From G963676655 sp963676655 (GTDB lineage Bacteria; Verrucomicrobiota; Lentisphaeria; Victivallales; Victivallaceae), in NCBI GenBank assembly GCA_963676655.2, contig CAXXKX010000004.1, forward strand, positions 248,001 to 312,000: a stretch of 64,000 nt of DNA. The letters run 5' to 3'. The translations under genes and the position numbers were made by a program. Shown one piece after another: positions 9,072 through 17,656 of the stretch. The notes below the pieces were generated by a model that was given only the letters and a program-made list of their open reading frames with translations, ran no database searches and was not told where the DNA came from. The stretch's first letter is position 1; the number at the start of each line of letters is the position of its first letter.

Positions 9072-10088
9072 ATGCAGATAAACAGTACTATTATAAAAGA
9101 AAATGCTAAATTTTTCGGGGCCGACCTGGTTGGTATCGCTCCGATCGAACGTTTTGAAGGAACCGGGCTGACCGAGGATCCGAGGCATATCGCTCCGGCC
9201 GCCAAATCGGTAATCGGGCTAGGTTTCAGGGTTTTGCGCGGCAGTATGCGCGGGATTGAGACCGGAACCGAATTTTTCCAGTACCCGGCTATGAGCATTC
9301 GTAATATTGATTGTAATATCGCGCCGCATACGCTGCGCCGGGTATCGTGTTTTCTTGAAGATGCCGGTTACGAAGGTGTAACTCTGATGGCGGAGTCGGA
9401 TCGCCGCCACGCTGACAAACCGGGGATAAATCCTGAAGGTGAGGATACTCAAAAATATACCGCGATTCCGGTCGCCCCCGGCAAACCGGCCCCGGATGTG
9501 CAAATCGATTTTGCTCAGGCTGCTTATTTGTGCGGGATGGGCGAGATCGGGATGGGCGGCTTTTTTCTGACCCCGGATTTCGGGCCGTTACAGCGCTTTG
9601 CTTTTATCCTGACCGATGCCGAACTCGAATCTGATCCGATTGCTGCGGCATCATTATGTGATCAGTGTGGGAAGTGTGCCGTGGCCTGTCCGGGAAACGC
9701 TATTATAAAGGAAATATGCGAACGCGACTGGGACGGTAAGAAAATACCGTCATGGACGCTGGACGAATGGCAATGCAGCGCCTATTACCGCGGCTGTTGT
9801 TCCGAATTGAATCCGTTTCTGCCGCCGGACGCGCTTTCGTCTCTGCCGTATGCGGAAGAACTGGTCCGGGGCGAAAAGCGTTTGACGCCGGATGAGGCGC
9901 AAGACGTCAGAAATATTGTCCGGAAGTTTTATGGAGGAGTCGGATACAATGTTGCCGCCTGCATTTGCGGTAAAGCCTGCCAGAAGGAATGTTTCATTCA
10001 TTTGAGTGAAAACAACCTGCTCAAACGGCAGTTTAAAAATCCGTTCCGGACCGAACCGCAATGGCGCATTACAGAGAAAATCATTTAA
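9072..10088 (+). CDS. QueG/reductive-dehalogenase-like 4Fe-4S protein (paralogue 2), 338 aa
   Basis: Clear paralogue of the preceding protein, with the same order of motifs: FFGADLVGIAPIERFEG at the N-terminus, a CxxCxxCxxxCP ferredoxin motif (SLCDQCGKCAVACPG) in the centre, and a C-terminal cysteine cluster (CICGKACQKEC). The two proteins share the AAYLCGLGEIG-like segment and the closing FRTxxxW motif. The ATG at 9072 follows the previous stop by one base, with a GGAGAA ribosome site inside the preceding gene, so the pair should be translationally coupled. The differences in the cysteine spacing at the C-terminus hint at different partners or a heterodimer. The exact reaction is unknown. 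Confidence 0.8.
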   Translation: MQINSTIIKENAKFFGADLVGIAPIERFEGTGLTEDPRHIAPAAKSVIGLGFRVLRGSMRGIETGTEFFQYPAMSIRNIDCNIAPHTLRRVSCFLEDAGYEGVTLMAESDRRHADKPGINPEGEDTQKYTAIPVAPGKPAPDVQIDFAQAAYLCGMGEIGMGGFFLTPDFGPLQRFAFILTDAELESDPIAAASLCDQCGKCAVACPGNAIIKEICERDWDGKKIPSWTLDEWQCSAYYRGCCSELNPFLPPDALSSLPYAEELVRGEKRLTPDEAQDVRNIVRKFYGGVGYNVAACICGKACQKECFIHLSENNLLKRQFKNPFRTEPQWRITEKII

Positions 10089-10147
10089 TCCGGGCTGGAT
10101 CGCGGGATATTTGTGTCTGTCAACTTATGGCAGATGCAAATATTCGC

Positions 10148-11171
10148 TTATTCCTGATTTTTGGTCTGTGGAAATGAGATAATTTCCCGGCGCGCGGCAT
10201 CGACCGCCCGGTTGGCGATATCCTGTACTTTTTGATAGGCCTGTTCCTGTTTGTTGGAAAGTTGTTCGAGTTGCGCGGCTTGAGAAGCTACCAGTTTTTC
10301 CAGGGCGTCGATTTTACTGGCCTGGACACTTTTTTCTCCGTCATAAGTGGCTTTTTGCAGGGCTTGTTTTGCGGCAAATTCCGCGTTCAAGCGCTCCGTA
10401 TTGGCTTGAACCGCCTGTTTGATCGCCTGTTCTTTTTCAAGCGGAGCGGCTTCGACTTGTGCCTGCAGGTCATTGATGGCTTTTTCCCGTTCAATGATAA
10501 TTTTTTCACGTTTGTCAAGTTCCTCCGAGCGTCCGGCGGTTTCAGCGTCAAATAGTTCTTTTTGCTGTTTGATCTCTTTTTCCATTTGCATAAGATCATC
10601 TTTAAGTTTGTTTTGCTTCTGCTCCCGCTCCCGTTTCAGATCGTATTCATATTCTTCTTTCTCCCGTTCGGTCTGACGTTGGCGGCGTGTTTTTTCTTCC
10701 TCATAGGCGGCTGCCGCTGCCGCCTTTTCCTGCTCGAAAGCGTTTTTTGCGGTTTGCATTTCATGGTCGAAATTGCTTTTCTTTTCATTCTGGGCCGCGA
10801 TTAACACCGCGAGATCAGCAGCGGCAGCTTCAATGCTGTATAGCGTCTGCAGTTCTTCTTTTTTATCGTCTATTGCCCGGGAGAGTTGTTTAAAGGTATT
10901 GACTTCTTCTTCAAAACGTTCTGAAAGATTCAATAATTCTTTACCGAGCGCGGTTCTGAGGTCATGAATTCGCTTGCATGGATCTTGTTCGGCCTGCTTG
11001 GCTGCGGTTGCGGACGCGGCTTTTTTTTTCCGCGGCTTCCCGCAGCTTTTCACTGCTCAGTAATTCTGATTCCTGGGCTTTTAAAACTTGTTTCATTGCT
11101 TCATAGGCATCAAAGAGTTCTTTTTTAGTGTTGCTCATTGAGACTGCCGGCAAGTCGTTGTTATTTTGCAT
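10148..11171 (-). pseudogene. coiled-coil protein gene interrupted by a one-base shift in an A9 run (about 340 aa if restored)
   Basis: Two overlapping frames together make one protein. The first starts at the ATG at 11171 (AGGAG upstream) and runs to ...EKLREAAEKK. The second continues AASATAAKQAEQDP... to the stop at 10148. They meet in nine A residues (minus strand, 11021-11029). Removing one A joins them perfectly, and the 1024-nt span then becomes 341 codons. The product would be soluble, nearly all helical, rich in Glu, Lys, Gln and Ala, with long heptad stretches, and without signal peptide or known domain. The shift could be a mutation, phase variation, transcriptional slippage or an assembly error. 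If the gene is not shifted in vivo, a 301-aa protein starting near 11053 is the alternative. Confidence 0.75.
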
Positions 11172-11506
11172 GATACTCCTCACAGTGATGATTATTTTAT
11201 ATTTTTCAGACAAACAAAATACTATAATTTATTTTTTTATCTTTTCAATATGTACTGGATTTTTTCTTGAGATATAATGATTTTGGGTTTGTAGTTTATT
11301 TGTTATCATGATTTTACAATATTTTAAGAAATCAAGTGATGCTAATTACGAAGATCGGTTAAGAACGTCTGTAATTGTTGACAACGTCAATCAGAAAGCA
11401 AAGAATAAACCCGAGAATGGCTTGCAGCTAAAGCGGTCCTGCGGCAGGGCTTCTGCGTAATTTAACAATATGGCTTTCATTGTTACTACCGCAAACTGCC
11501 TTGAAA
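11172..11506. other. intergenic region, no gene recognised
   Basis: A/T-rich spacer of about 330 bases between the repeat lipoprotein stop and the coiled-coil gene start. A promoter for the coiled-coil gene should lie here but no convincing -35/-10 pair was found. Confidence 0.6.
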
Positions 11507-14500
11507 TTACAGCTTGAACGGGATGAACCCAAGATAAAGTTTGCTGACTTTTCCTTTTTGTTTTTCAATTCTGAAAAGTCGCCACATGAACGAGAAACTT
11601 GATTGATCCTGGCGACTGGAATAATTGATAAAAGGAAAAACGTCGCAATTATAACGCTGTTTGTCCTGCTCCACCCGGAAAAGGTATTTGAGGATGGCGA
11701 ATTTACTGTAATCTTTTTCCCGTTTGTAATCGGAAAGCAGCAGCAGGATATTCCAGTAGTCTTTGTCCCGGTCGTAATTCCTGTAGTAGAGCAGGGGAAT
11801 GATCGTGGTGCCGGATCTGGCTTCGACGGTATAACGTTTGTCAAGCTCGTACAGGGCTTTGAACAATGCGGTACGGTCTTTCAGGTCTATATCTTTGAAG
11901 CCGAGTTTATTTAGTTGCGCACTAAGCTTACTTACGGTTATTTTTATCTGTCGTTTGCGTTCTTCCGGCTTCATTTTCTTGCGGCGGTATTTGTAGCCCA
12001 GGCTGTAGGATCTGACTTTTAAGTCAGGAAAAGAATTCAACTTTTCAATATTCCAGTAATCCAGGTCTATCAGCGCGGCAACGGAACTCATGACTTCCTT
12101 AATGTCCTGCTGTTTGACTTTTTCGTAATCCCACATCTTGTATTGCTTACTCCAGTTATTGTAAAGCCAGAAAAACTGGTCACTTGATTTGGTTACAACC
12201 TTATTGGAATAATTGGTAGGCATTGGCAGGATCGCGTCTTTGCTGGAAGAACTGGTATGGCAGAACAGCAGCCAGTAGGCGGAAGCTTCCTTGCCGTTTT
12301 TCAGGCCTGATTGTTTCATTGCATCGCCGAAGACACGTTCTGGAAACCCGCAGTCCGGATCAATCTTTTTAGAATTATACCACGATAAGAATGCTGGAAG
12401 GGTCAGTGAGGCTTTTTGAGGTTTGGATGAATAGAAGTAAAGCGGGAAAACTCCATGACCAAAAGAATCATTCGACGGCAGCTTTTTGATTTTTCCATCA
12501 AATATCTGATTTAGATGAATCTGATCATAACATTGACCTTTATTGCGATTGGCGTAAGCAATTGTAAACCACCATCTCCATGAATCAGGAGAGTATTTCC
12601 ATGAGAATACTGGAAAAAACTCAAATTCTTTAGTAGTGTATTGATAACTGTTTGCATTTTGCAAATTATACAACCCTTTTAAAATTTCGCATTTGGAAGT
12701 ATCATGTGTTTTGCATGAATTACGCTCGAAAATCGTTTTTAAATCCGCAAAAGCAATTTTCTTGCGTTCGGCCATAATTTTCCGGTACGAATTTAATTGC
12801 GGCAGGAACGGTTTATTGATGTCGAGTTTAAGTTTGAATTGGTCTTTCAATTGTCGTTTTAAATAATTACGGCTACTATGATTAGTCAATTCTTTGTAGT
12901 ATTGGAAGTTCTTTTCAAATTGTTCTGCGATTTCAATTTTAGCGGCAATTTTGTTTATTTGATTTATTATATCGGGATTGATTTTTGAGAAATCCCAGCG
13001 TTGTTCTTTTCTGGTTGTCGTGAAAAATGGAAATACGCTTATTCTGGACATGTAGTTGTCATTTTGTCGGGTTGTGAACGGAATAAAGTTTTCATGCCTG
13101 CCATAATTCAGGATATGTTGTTTTTTCTCATCGTATCCATACAGTAAGAAATCAAATGCGTAACGTGTGTTGGCCGGAACTTTTGCTTTTTTGCAGTCTT
13201 CACTGGAAAAAGTATTAAATAGAGCCGGGGAATGATATTTACTATTAACATATTTTAGGACGAAAGGCCCGCTGGCGTTAACATTTTGATCCTGAGCTTG
13301 TTTATAACTGTATAGCGGCCAAAAGTAAGAACTACTGGAGTTTCGCTTGAAGCTATAACCGCCGAACGGAAAAAGAATGTTCCCGGAACAATAATCTTTT
13401 CCGCTAGTGAAACTGCACAATAAAGGATAAACTAGTAATTCTTTAAAGGATGGAGTTTTTTTATAAAGGTAAACAGGGAGTATGCCGTTATAGTATCTTG
13501 AGTCGGCAGATCTTTGGAAATAGGGAAATACCCATAAGGCAGAGTCCCGTTCATACCAGAACAGCGGCAATGCGTAGAGTCGTTGGAGTTTATCCTGCCT
13601 GTGACTTAGTCCGGACAATCCCAATATATTAAGGTTGTCTTTATTTGCTGAGTGATTGTACCAGTAAATCGGGATAAAGGCGTGATTGTTGTTATCCTTA
13701 TAAAAGTTCAATATCGACATGGTTATTTGGAGATCGTTTTTATGGAAGTAACTGAGAATTCCACCCAGAATCAGGAATTTTTCTTTATGTTTTTCAGGAT
13801 TTTTATTGTAAAAATATAGCGGAAGCAGCGCGTTTCCAGTTTCTTGTCCTTTTTGGCGATACATGAAGTTAAGAATCCATAAAAGCTTTTCTTTATCGAC
13901 TTTATTGTTATAGAAATATAATGGAAACAGTATGCTTCCGGTCTCTTGTTCATTTTTGCTATATATGAAGTTAAGAATCCATAAAAGCTTTTCTTTGTCG
14001 TCTTTATTGTTATAGAAATATAACGGAAACAGTGTACTTCCGGTCTCTTGTCCTTTTTTGCTATATATGAAGTTAAGAATCCATAAAAGCTTTTCTTTGT
14101 CGTCTTTATTGTTATAGAAATATAACGGAAACAGTGTACTTCCAGTCTCTTGCGCTTTCTTGCTATACATGAAGTTAAGAATCCATAAGAGCTTTTCTTT
14201 ATCGGCTTTGTTATTATATAAATATAGCGGAAACAGCATACTTCCATTCCCTTGTTTATTCTGGCTATATAAGAAATTAAGGATCCATAAGACCTGTTCT
14301 TTGTCGTCTTTTTTGTAGAGATATAGCGGCACAAATGCATGGGTCAAATCATCATTATGACGATTGTAGTACAAGTTCAATAACCAGAAGTAATAGTTTT
14401 CATAGCCGCTGTAATTATAGTAATAGAGCGGCAACAGGGTATGAATAAGACGGTCATCGATTTCTGCAGTCGTGTTTGTTTTGTTTTTATTACATAAGGA

Positions 14501-15205
14501 AGAGGAGGTGTTTTTTGCTTTGCAGACGTAAAAACTCGGCAGCATAAAGAAACTCCAGGCGTTTGGCTTGGATTTGAATAAATAGAGTGGAATAAAAGTA
14601 TTGAATGACCTTTGACCATTTCGCGACTGAAGGTAATTCAACAAAGAGAAGCTGTAGTTATTTTTTCCGTTAACGCTGTAATGATTTAATAATCCGCCCA
14701 ATACAAGATACTCTTGAAATGTGTCGCCGTTGTATTTGACATGGAAGAATGGCGCGGCTCCATAGAACCCTTTTGCCCGGTTCCAGTAATAAGGCGCGGC
14801 CCAGCCATTATTATTGACCGGATTCCAGGCGGAAAGCGGAAACATGATCGAATATTCGTTGCCTTCCTGATTGTAGAACGGACGAATTGCGACCCCGTAA
14901 GGATCAATGTCGGCAAACGGCCACATCAGTGAGGTGAAATCGCCCTCGCGATAGACGAACGGCCAGATATTGATCCGGTTTTCGAATCGCGCGGCAAAGT
15001 TTTCACGGTCCTTGGGCCGGTTAAAGTTTTTGATGCTCTTCCGGCTGATGTTTGTTCCGCCGTCTTTCAAGGAGCTGTAGTGGCGGTTTTCTCTAAATGG
15101 CGACAGTCGCATCATCCGGTTGCTTGACGCGCATGAGCAGAGAAAGATTAACAACGGAGCAACAGCGACCAATCGGATCTTTGCCGATAAATTTAAAATA
15201 CGCAT
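11507..15205 (-). CDS. large repeat-containing lipoprotein, 1232 aa, function unknown
   Basis: The ATG at 15205 is preceded by a GGGAGG site, so it is a better start than the upstream in-frame codon at 15250. Residues 1-25 form a lipoprotein signal peptide ending L-C-S-C, giving lipidation at C25. The body is built of aromatic-rich units of the pattern FPLYxYNN..DKEKLLWILNFxYSK...GS. Four are nearly identical 34-residue copies, flanked by degenerate copies (FVPLYLYKKDD, LLPLYYYNYSG). The alternation of aromatic and small residues suggests repeated beta strands, perhaps a surface solenoid or barrel; this is inference. The C-terminal third has fewer repeats and more charge. No family was recognised. 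The protein is probably anchored in the outer membrane. Confidence 0.85.
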   Translation of the reverse strand: MRILNLSAKIRLVAVAPLLIFLCSCASSNRMMRLSPFRENRHYSSLKDGGTNISRKSIKNFNRPKDRENFAARFENRINIWPFVYREGDFTSLMWPFADIDPYGVAIRPFYNQEGNEYSIMFPLSAWNPVNNNGWAAPYYWNRAKGFYGAAPFFHVKYNGDTFQEYLVLGGLLNHYSVNGKNNYSFSLLNYLQSRNGQRSFNTFIPLYLFKSKPNAWSFFMLPSFYVCKAKNTSSSLCNKNKTNTTAEIDDRLIHTLLPLYYYNYSGYENYYFWLLNLYYNRHNDDLTHAFVPLYLYKKDDKEQVLWILNFLYSQNKQGNGSMLFPLYLYNNKADKEKLLWILNFMYSKKAQETGSTLFPLYFYNNKDDKEKLLWILNFIYSKKGQETGSTLFPLYFYNNKDDKEKLLWILNFIYSKNEQETGSILFPLYFYNNKVDKEKLLWILNFMYRQKGQETGNALLPLYFYNKNPEKHKEKFLILGGILSYFHKNDLQITMSILNFYKDNNNHAFIPIYWYNHSANKDNLNILGLSGLSHRQDKLQRLYALPLFWYERDSALWVFPYFQRSADSRYYNGILPVYLYKKTPSFKELLVYPLLCSFTSGKDYCSGNILFPFGGYSFKRNSSSSYFWPLYSYKQAQDQNVNASGPFVLKYVNSKYHSPALFNTFSSEDCKKAKVPANTRYAFDFLLYGYDEKKQHILNYGRHENFIPFTTRQNDNYMSRISVFPFFTTTRKEQRWDFSKINPDIINQINKIAAKIEIAEQFEKNFQYYKELTNHSSRNYLKRQLKDQFKLKLDINKPFLPQLNSYRKIMAERKKIAFADLKTIFERNSCKTHDTSKCEILKGLYNLQNANSYQYTTKEFEFFPVFSWKYSPDSWRWWFTIAYANRNKGQCYDQIHLNQIFDGKIKKLPSNDSFGHGVFPLYFYSSKPQKASLTLPAFLSWYNSKKIDPDCGFPERVFGDAMKQSGLKNGKEASAYWLLFCHTSSSSKDAILPMPTNYSNKVVTKSSDQFFWLYNNWSKQYKMWDYEKVKQQDIKEVMSSVAALIDLDYWNIEKLNSFPDLKVRSYSLGYKYRRKKMKPEERKRQIKITVSKLSAQLNKLGFKDIDLKDRTALFKALYELDKRYTVEARSGTTIIPLLYYRNYDRDKDYWNILLLLSDYKREKDYSKFAILKYLFRVEQDKQRYNCDVFPFINYSSRQDQSSFSFMWRLFRIEKQKGKVSKLYLGFIPFKL
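13790..14340 (-). repeat. 102-bp tandem repeats inside the lipoprotein gene
   Basis: The marker ATAAAAGC (or a one-base variant) recurs at 13879, 13981, 14083, 14185 and 14287, exactly 102 bases apart, so each unit encodes 34 residues. The central copies are almost identical in DNA, which implies recent duplication or homogenisation. Units further out are degenerate. Changes in copy number would keep the frame. Confidence 0.93.
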
Positions 15206-15374
15206 TTTATATTCCTCCCGGGAGATGCGGTTTTTATAAAGATAGAGCAATAATTGAAAAAATCAACTGCTTAAGTTTGTTCTGTACGCAGGTCCGGACT
15301 GGACAAATTAGTCTTTATGAGCTATTTTTACGTCGAAAGTTGTCTTTTTTATTGAAAATTGAGGGGCAAAACAG

Positions 15375-16856
15375 ATGGAAGAAATAAAGTGTAGATTTCA
15401 AGTGTTATCTGCCGATCTCGCAAAAATTCAAGACCAAGTGGTAAAATCCGGTAATGTAAAAACTCTGATCCTGGTCCTGGGCGGAGCTTGCGTATTAATT
15501 ATTTCCGGAATTATTTTCGGGTTATACCGGGCTTATTTGATATTCCGTGACGGAGGGTCTTATCTGGAAAAACTGCATTTGCTTTGGGATGACCAGTTTG
15601 CCATGCTTGGCCTGATCATGATATGTGTGATTCCGGTTACTTTCTTATATTCATATTTCCGGAAAAAGGCCGCAAAGAATTTTGATGCCGGAAACTATCT
15701 GGTTGACGTGGTGGTATGCGATGAAAATATAAGTTTCTCTGATAGCAGCGGAACATCCCGGATTCCCTGGAATGACTTTTCGTCCACAAAAGAGACTGAT
15801 GAATTCTTCATTTTTTTCGAATCGGACAGCCGGTGCAGATATCTCCCGAAGCGCATACTTAACGATGTCGAGCTTGAATTTCTGAGGGAGATTATCAAGG
15901 AACCCGCGACTGCTTCCGGTTCTGTTGATTTTTCGCTGGAGGATGAAAAACACTATAAAGACGCCATCAGATGTTCCGGTCAGGTGGAGTATGATGAGTA
16001 TTCGGAAGGAATGTTTCCTTTTTACCGAATATACCGGGTGCTGTTTATCATTATTTCTATAGTACTTTTTCTGTTGCTGGGGATGGAACTTCTTAATCGT
16101 TATTTTCCTGAGATGGTTCTGAAGTTGAACAATGGGCATCCTCCCGTTTCTTTCGGTGATCCGTTAAAGATGGCTCTGCTAATTTGCGCCTTTGTCGCTT
16201 TTCAGTATTTCATGGTATTTTATAAAAAGAAAGCGCGGCGGGATTTTGAAAAAGATGAAATGCTGCATGAAAAAGCCGACTATGTTTTGACGCCTGAATT
16301 GCTTGTTGTAGCTTCCCGGCACGGCAAATCAACAGTACGCTGGAACGAGTATATTCGCTGGAAGGAAACGAAGTTGACCTTCCGGTTCCAAGATGCCTTA
16401 GGGATATGGCGGATTTTTCCAAAACGTTTTCTTTCTGATGGGGACCGGACTATTTTAAGAGGTTGGCTGAAAGACTCCATTAATGGACGGCCTGCCAATA
16501 TTCAAAGAGCTACCGTTGGCCAACGTGATGTTTATTTCATCGGCGCCGGTGTATTTAATGATTTGAGAGGGAAATGCATGATTTCCTATCGGCCCGGAAC
16601 GGATAAGCCGGTCTTGATCTCCGGTGGATTAAGTGTTCATGATGAAGCAGGAATTAGTCTTGCGCTTGATGAGGCTGCCACGCATCAATGGTATTCCTAT
16701 TTCAAGCAGGCAGACGCATTATGGTTTTTCCGGCTTATCAGTGAAAAAGTGAAGAATAATACGGAGTTGTCCTTGGCCGAATTGCAGCAAGCCTATTATA
16801 AGGAAAATAAAAAGCCGCTGCTCAGTCTTGAGGAGTATTATCGTAATCGGAAATGA
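15375..16856 (+). CDS. membrane protein with two YcxB-like domains, 493 aa
   Basis: Two similar halves, each made of a pair of transmembrane helices (about 25-50 and 75-95; about 215-238 and 250-272) followed by a cytoplasmic YcxB-like domain. The shared pattern is ...S..GTSRIPWNDF....TDEFFIFF....RYLPKR in the first half and ...RHGKSTVRWNEYIRWKE....RIFPKRFL in the second. Typical YcxB proteins are about 170-200 residues with one such unit, so this is a tandem duplication with an extra 120-residue C-terminal tail of unknown fold. The ATG at 15375 has a GAGGGG site. The 3' end overlaps the convergent DUF4184 gene by 35 bases. The function of the family is unknown. Confidence 0.8.
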   Translation: MEEIKCRFQVLSADLAKIQDQVVKSGNVKTLILVLGGACVLIISGIIFGLYRAYLIFRDGGSYLEKLHLLWDDQFAMLGLIMICVIPVTFLYSYFRKKAAKNFDAGNYLVDVVVCDENISFSDSSGTSRIPWNDFSSTKETDEFFIFFESDSRCRYLPKRILNDVELEFLREIIKEPATASGSVDFSLEDEKHYKDAIRCSGQVEYDEYSEGMFPFYRIYRVLFIIISIVLFLLLGMELLNRYFPEMVLKLNNGHPPVSFGDPLKMALLICAFVAFQYFMVFYKKKARRDFEKDEMLHEKADYVLTPELLVVASRHGKSTVRWNEYIRWKETKLTFRFQDALGIWRIFPKRFLSDGDRTILRGWLKDSINGRPANIQRATVGQRDVYFIGAGVFNDLRGKCMISYRPGTDKPVLISGGLSVHDEAGISLALDEAATHQWYSYFKQADALWFFRLISEKVKNNTELSLAELQQAYYKENKKPLLSLEEYYRNRK

Positions 16857-17634
16857 AAACGTCCTGAAAAACTTGTTTTCTCGTTATCCCCGTTTTAAAT
16901 TGTCGCCAGATTCCAACCACTGTGATTGTGACGATTGAATAGCAGATTACGCCCAGCACGAAAAAAGCCAGAATCCTGGCCGCCTGATAATCGTGATACT
17001 GCGGCATTTTCAACGCGAAAACAATTGAAAATATCATCCCGGTCAAGCCGATGATGATTATCGAAGGTAGATTAGGTAGAATCCTGGCAGACCGTTCTTT
17101 TTCCGGTTTTGTGTTGGCCAGATAGACCAGAAGCGCCGCCATAACCGCGAATAAGCCGCCAGCGGTTCCGACCGCATAGAATAAAGCCCACCAGTGAATA
17201 TGCAGAAATGGCACTTTTTGCAGCAGCCACGGGAAAATTTGGGGGCCGCGACCAAAGCCGTGTGAGAGCAGATCCCAGGCATCATGCAGGATCGCGCCTA
17301 TTATGATGGACAAAATAATTACGCCAAGGCGTTTGACCGGAAAAAACGCATACGGTTTTTTGTTCAGGGTCAGCAACCGGTCACGAATAAAATCAGGGCT
17401 CAGGTCGGCAATCAGATAGCGCCAGACTTTGTAGTAAAGAAACAGGATGACCAGACCGACCGGGACACAAAAATAAAAAAGTCCGCCGATGGAATGCGCG
17501 CCGCGCCGGATATAGTCGAAAAAGATGAAGTATTCAAAATCCGGAACCATGCAGCCAACGATCAGGGCCGGAAAACACAATCTGCTTTTATAAAACGGCA
17601 AAGCCGCCGCTGCATGTGAAATTGTAAATGACAT
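16822..17634 (-). CDS. DUF4184 family membrane protein, 270 aa
   Basis: The N-terminus MSFTISHAAAALPF and the PALIVGCMVPDFEYF segment are characteristic of DUF4184. Six to seven hydrophobic helices are visible. The family resembles metal-dependent membrane hydrolase-like proteins (conserved His and Asp: SHAA, PDFEYF, HDAWDLLSHGF), but no activity is established. It starts 22 bases after ftsI in the same direction, so it is probably the last gene of the mraZ-rsmH-ftsL-ftsI operon. Confidence 0.85.
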   Translation of the reverse strand: MSFTISHAAAALPFYKSRLCFPALIVGCMVPDFEYFIFFDYIRRGAHSIGGLFYFCVPVGLVILFLYYKVWRYLIADLSPDFIRDRLLTLNKKPYAFFPVKRLGVIILSIIIGAILHDAWDLLSHGFGRGPQIFPWLLQKVPFLHIHWWALFYAVGTAGGLFAVMAALLVYLANTKPEKERSARILPNLPSIIIIGLTGMIFSIVFALKMPQYHDYQAARILAFFVLGVICYSIVTITVVGIWRQFKTGITRKQVFQDVFISDYDNTPQD

Positions 17635-17656
17635 GACGCAATTCCTCCCGGATTTT

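Noticed and set aside
13790..14340. Tandem repeats considered as a CRISPR array
   Set aside because: The repeats are head-to-tail 102-bp units without variable spacers and encode protein in frame.
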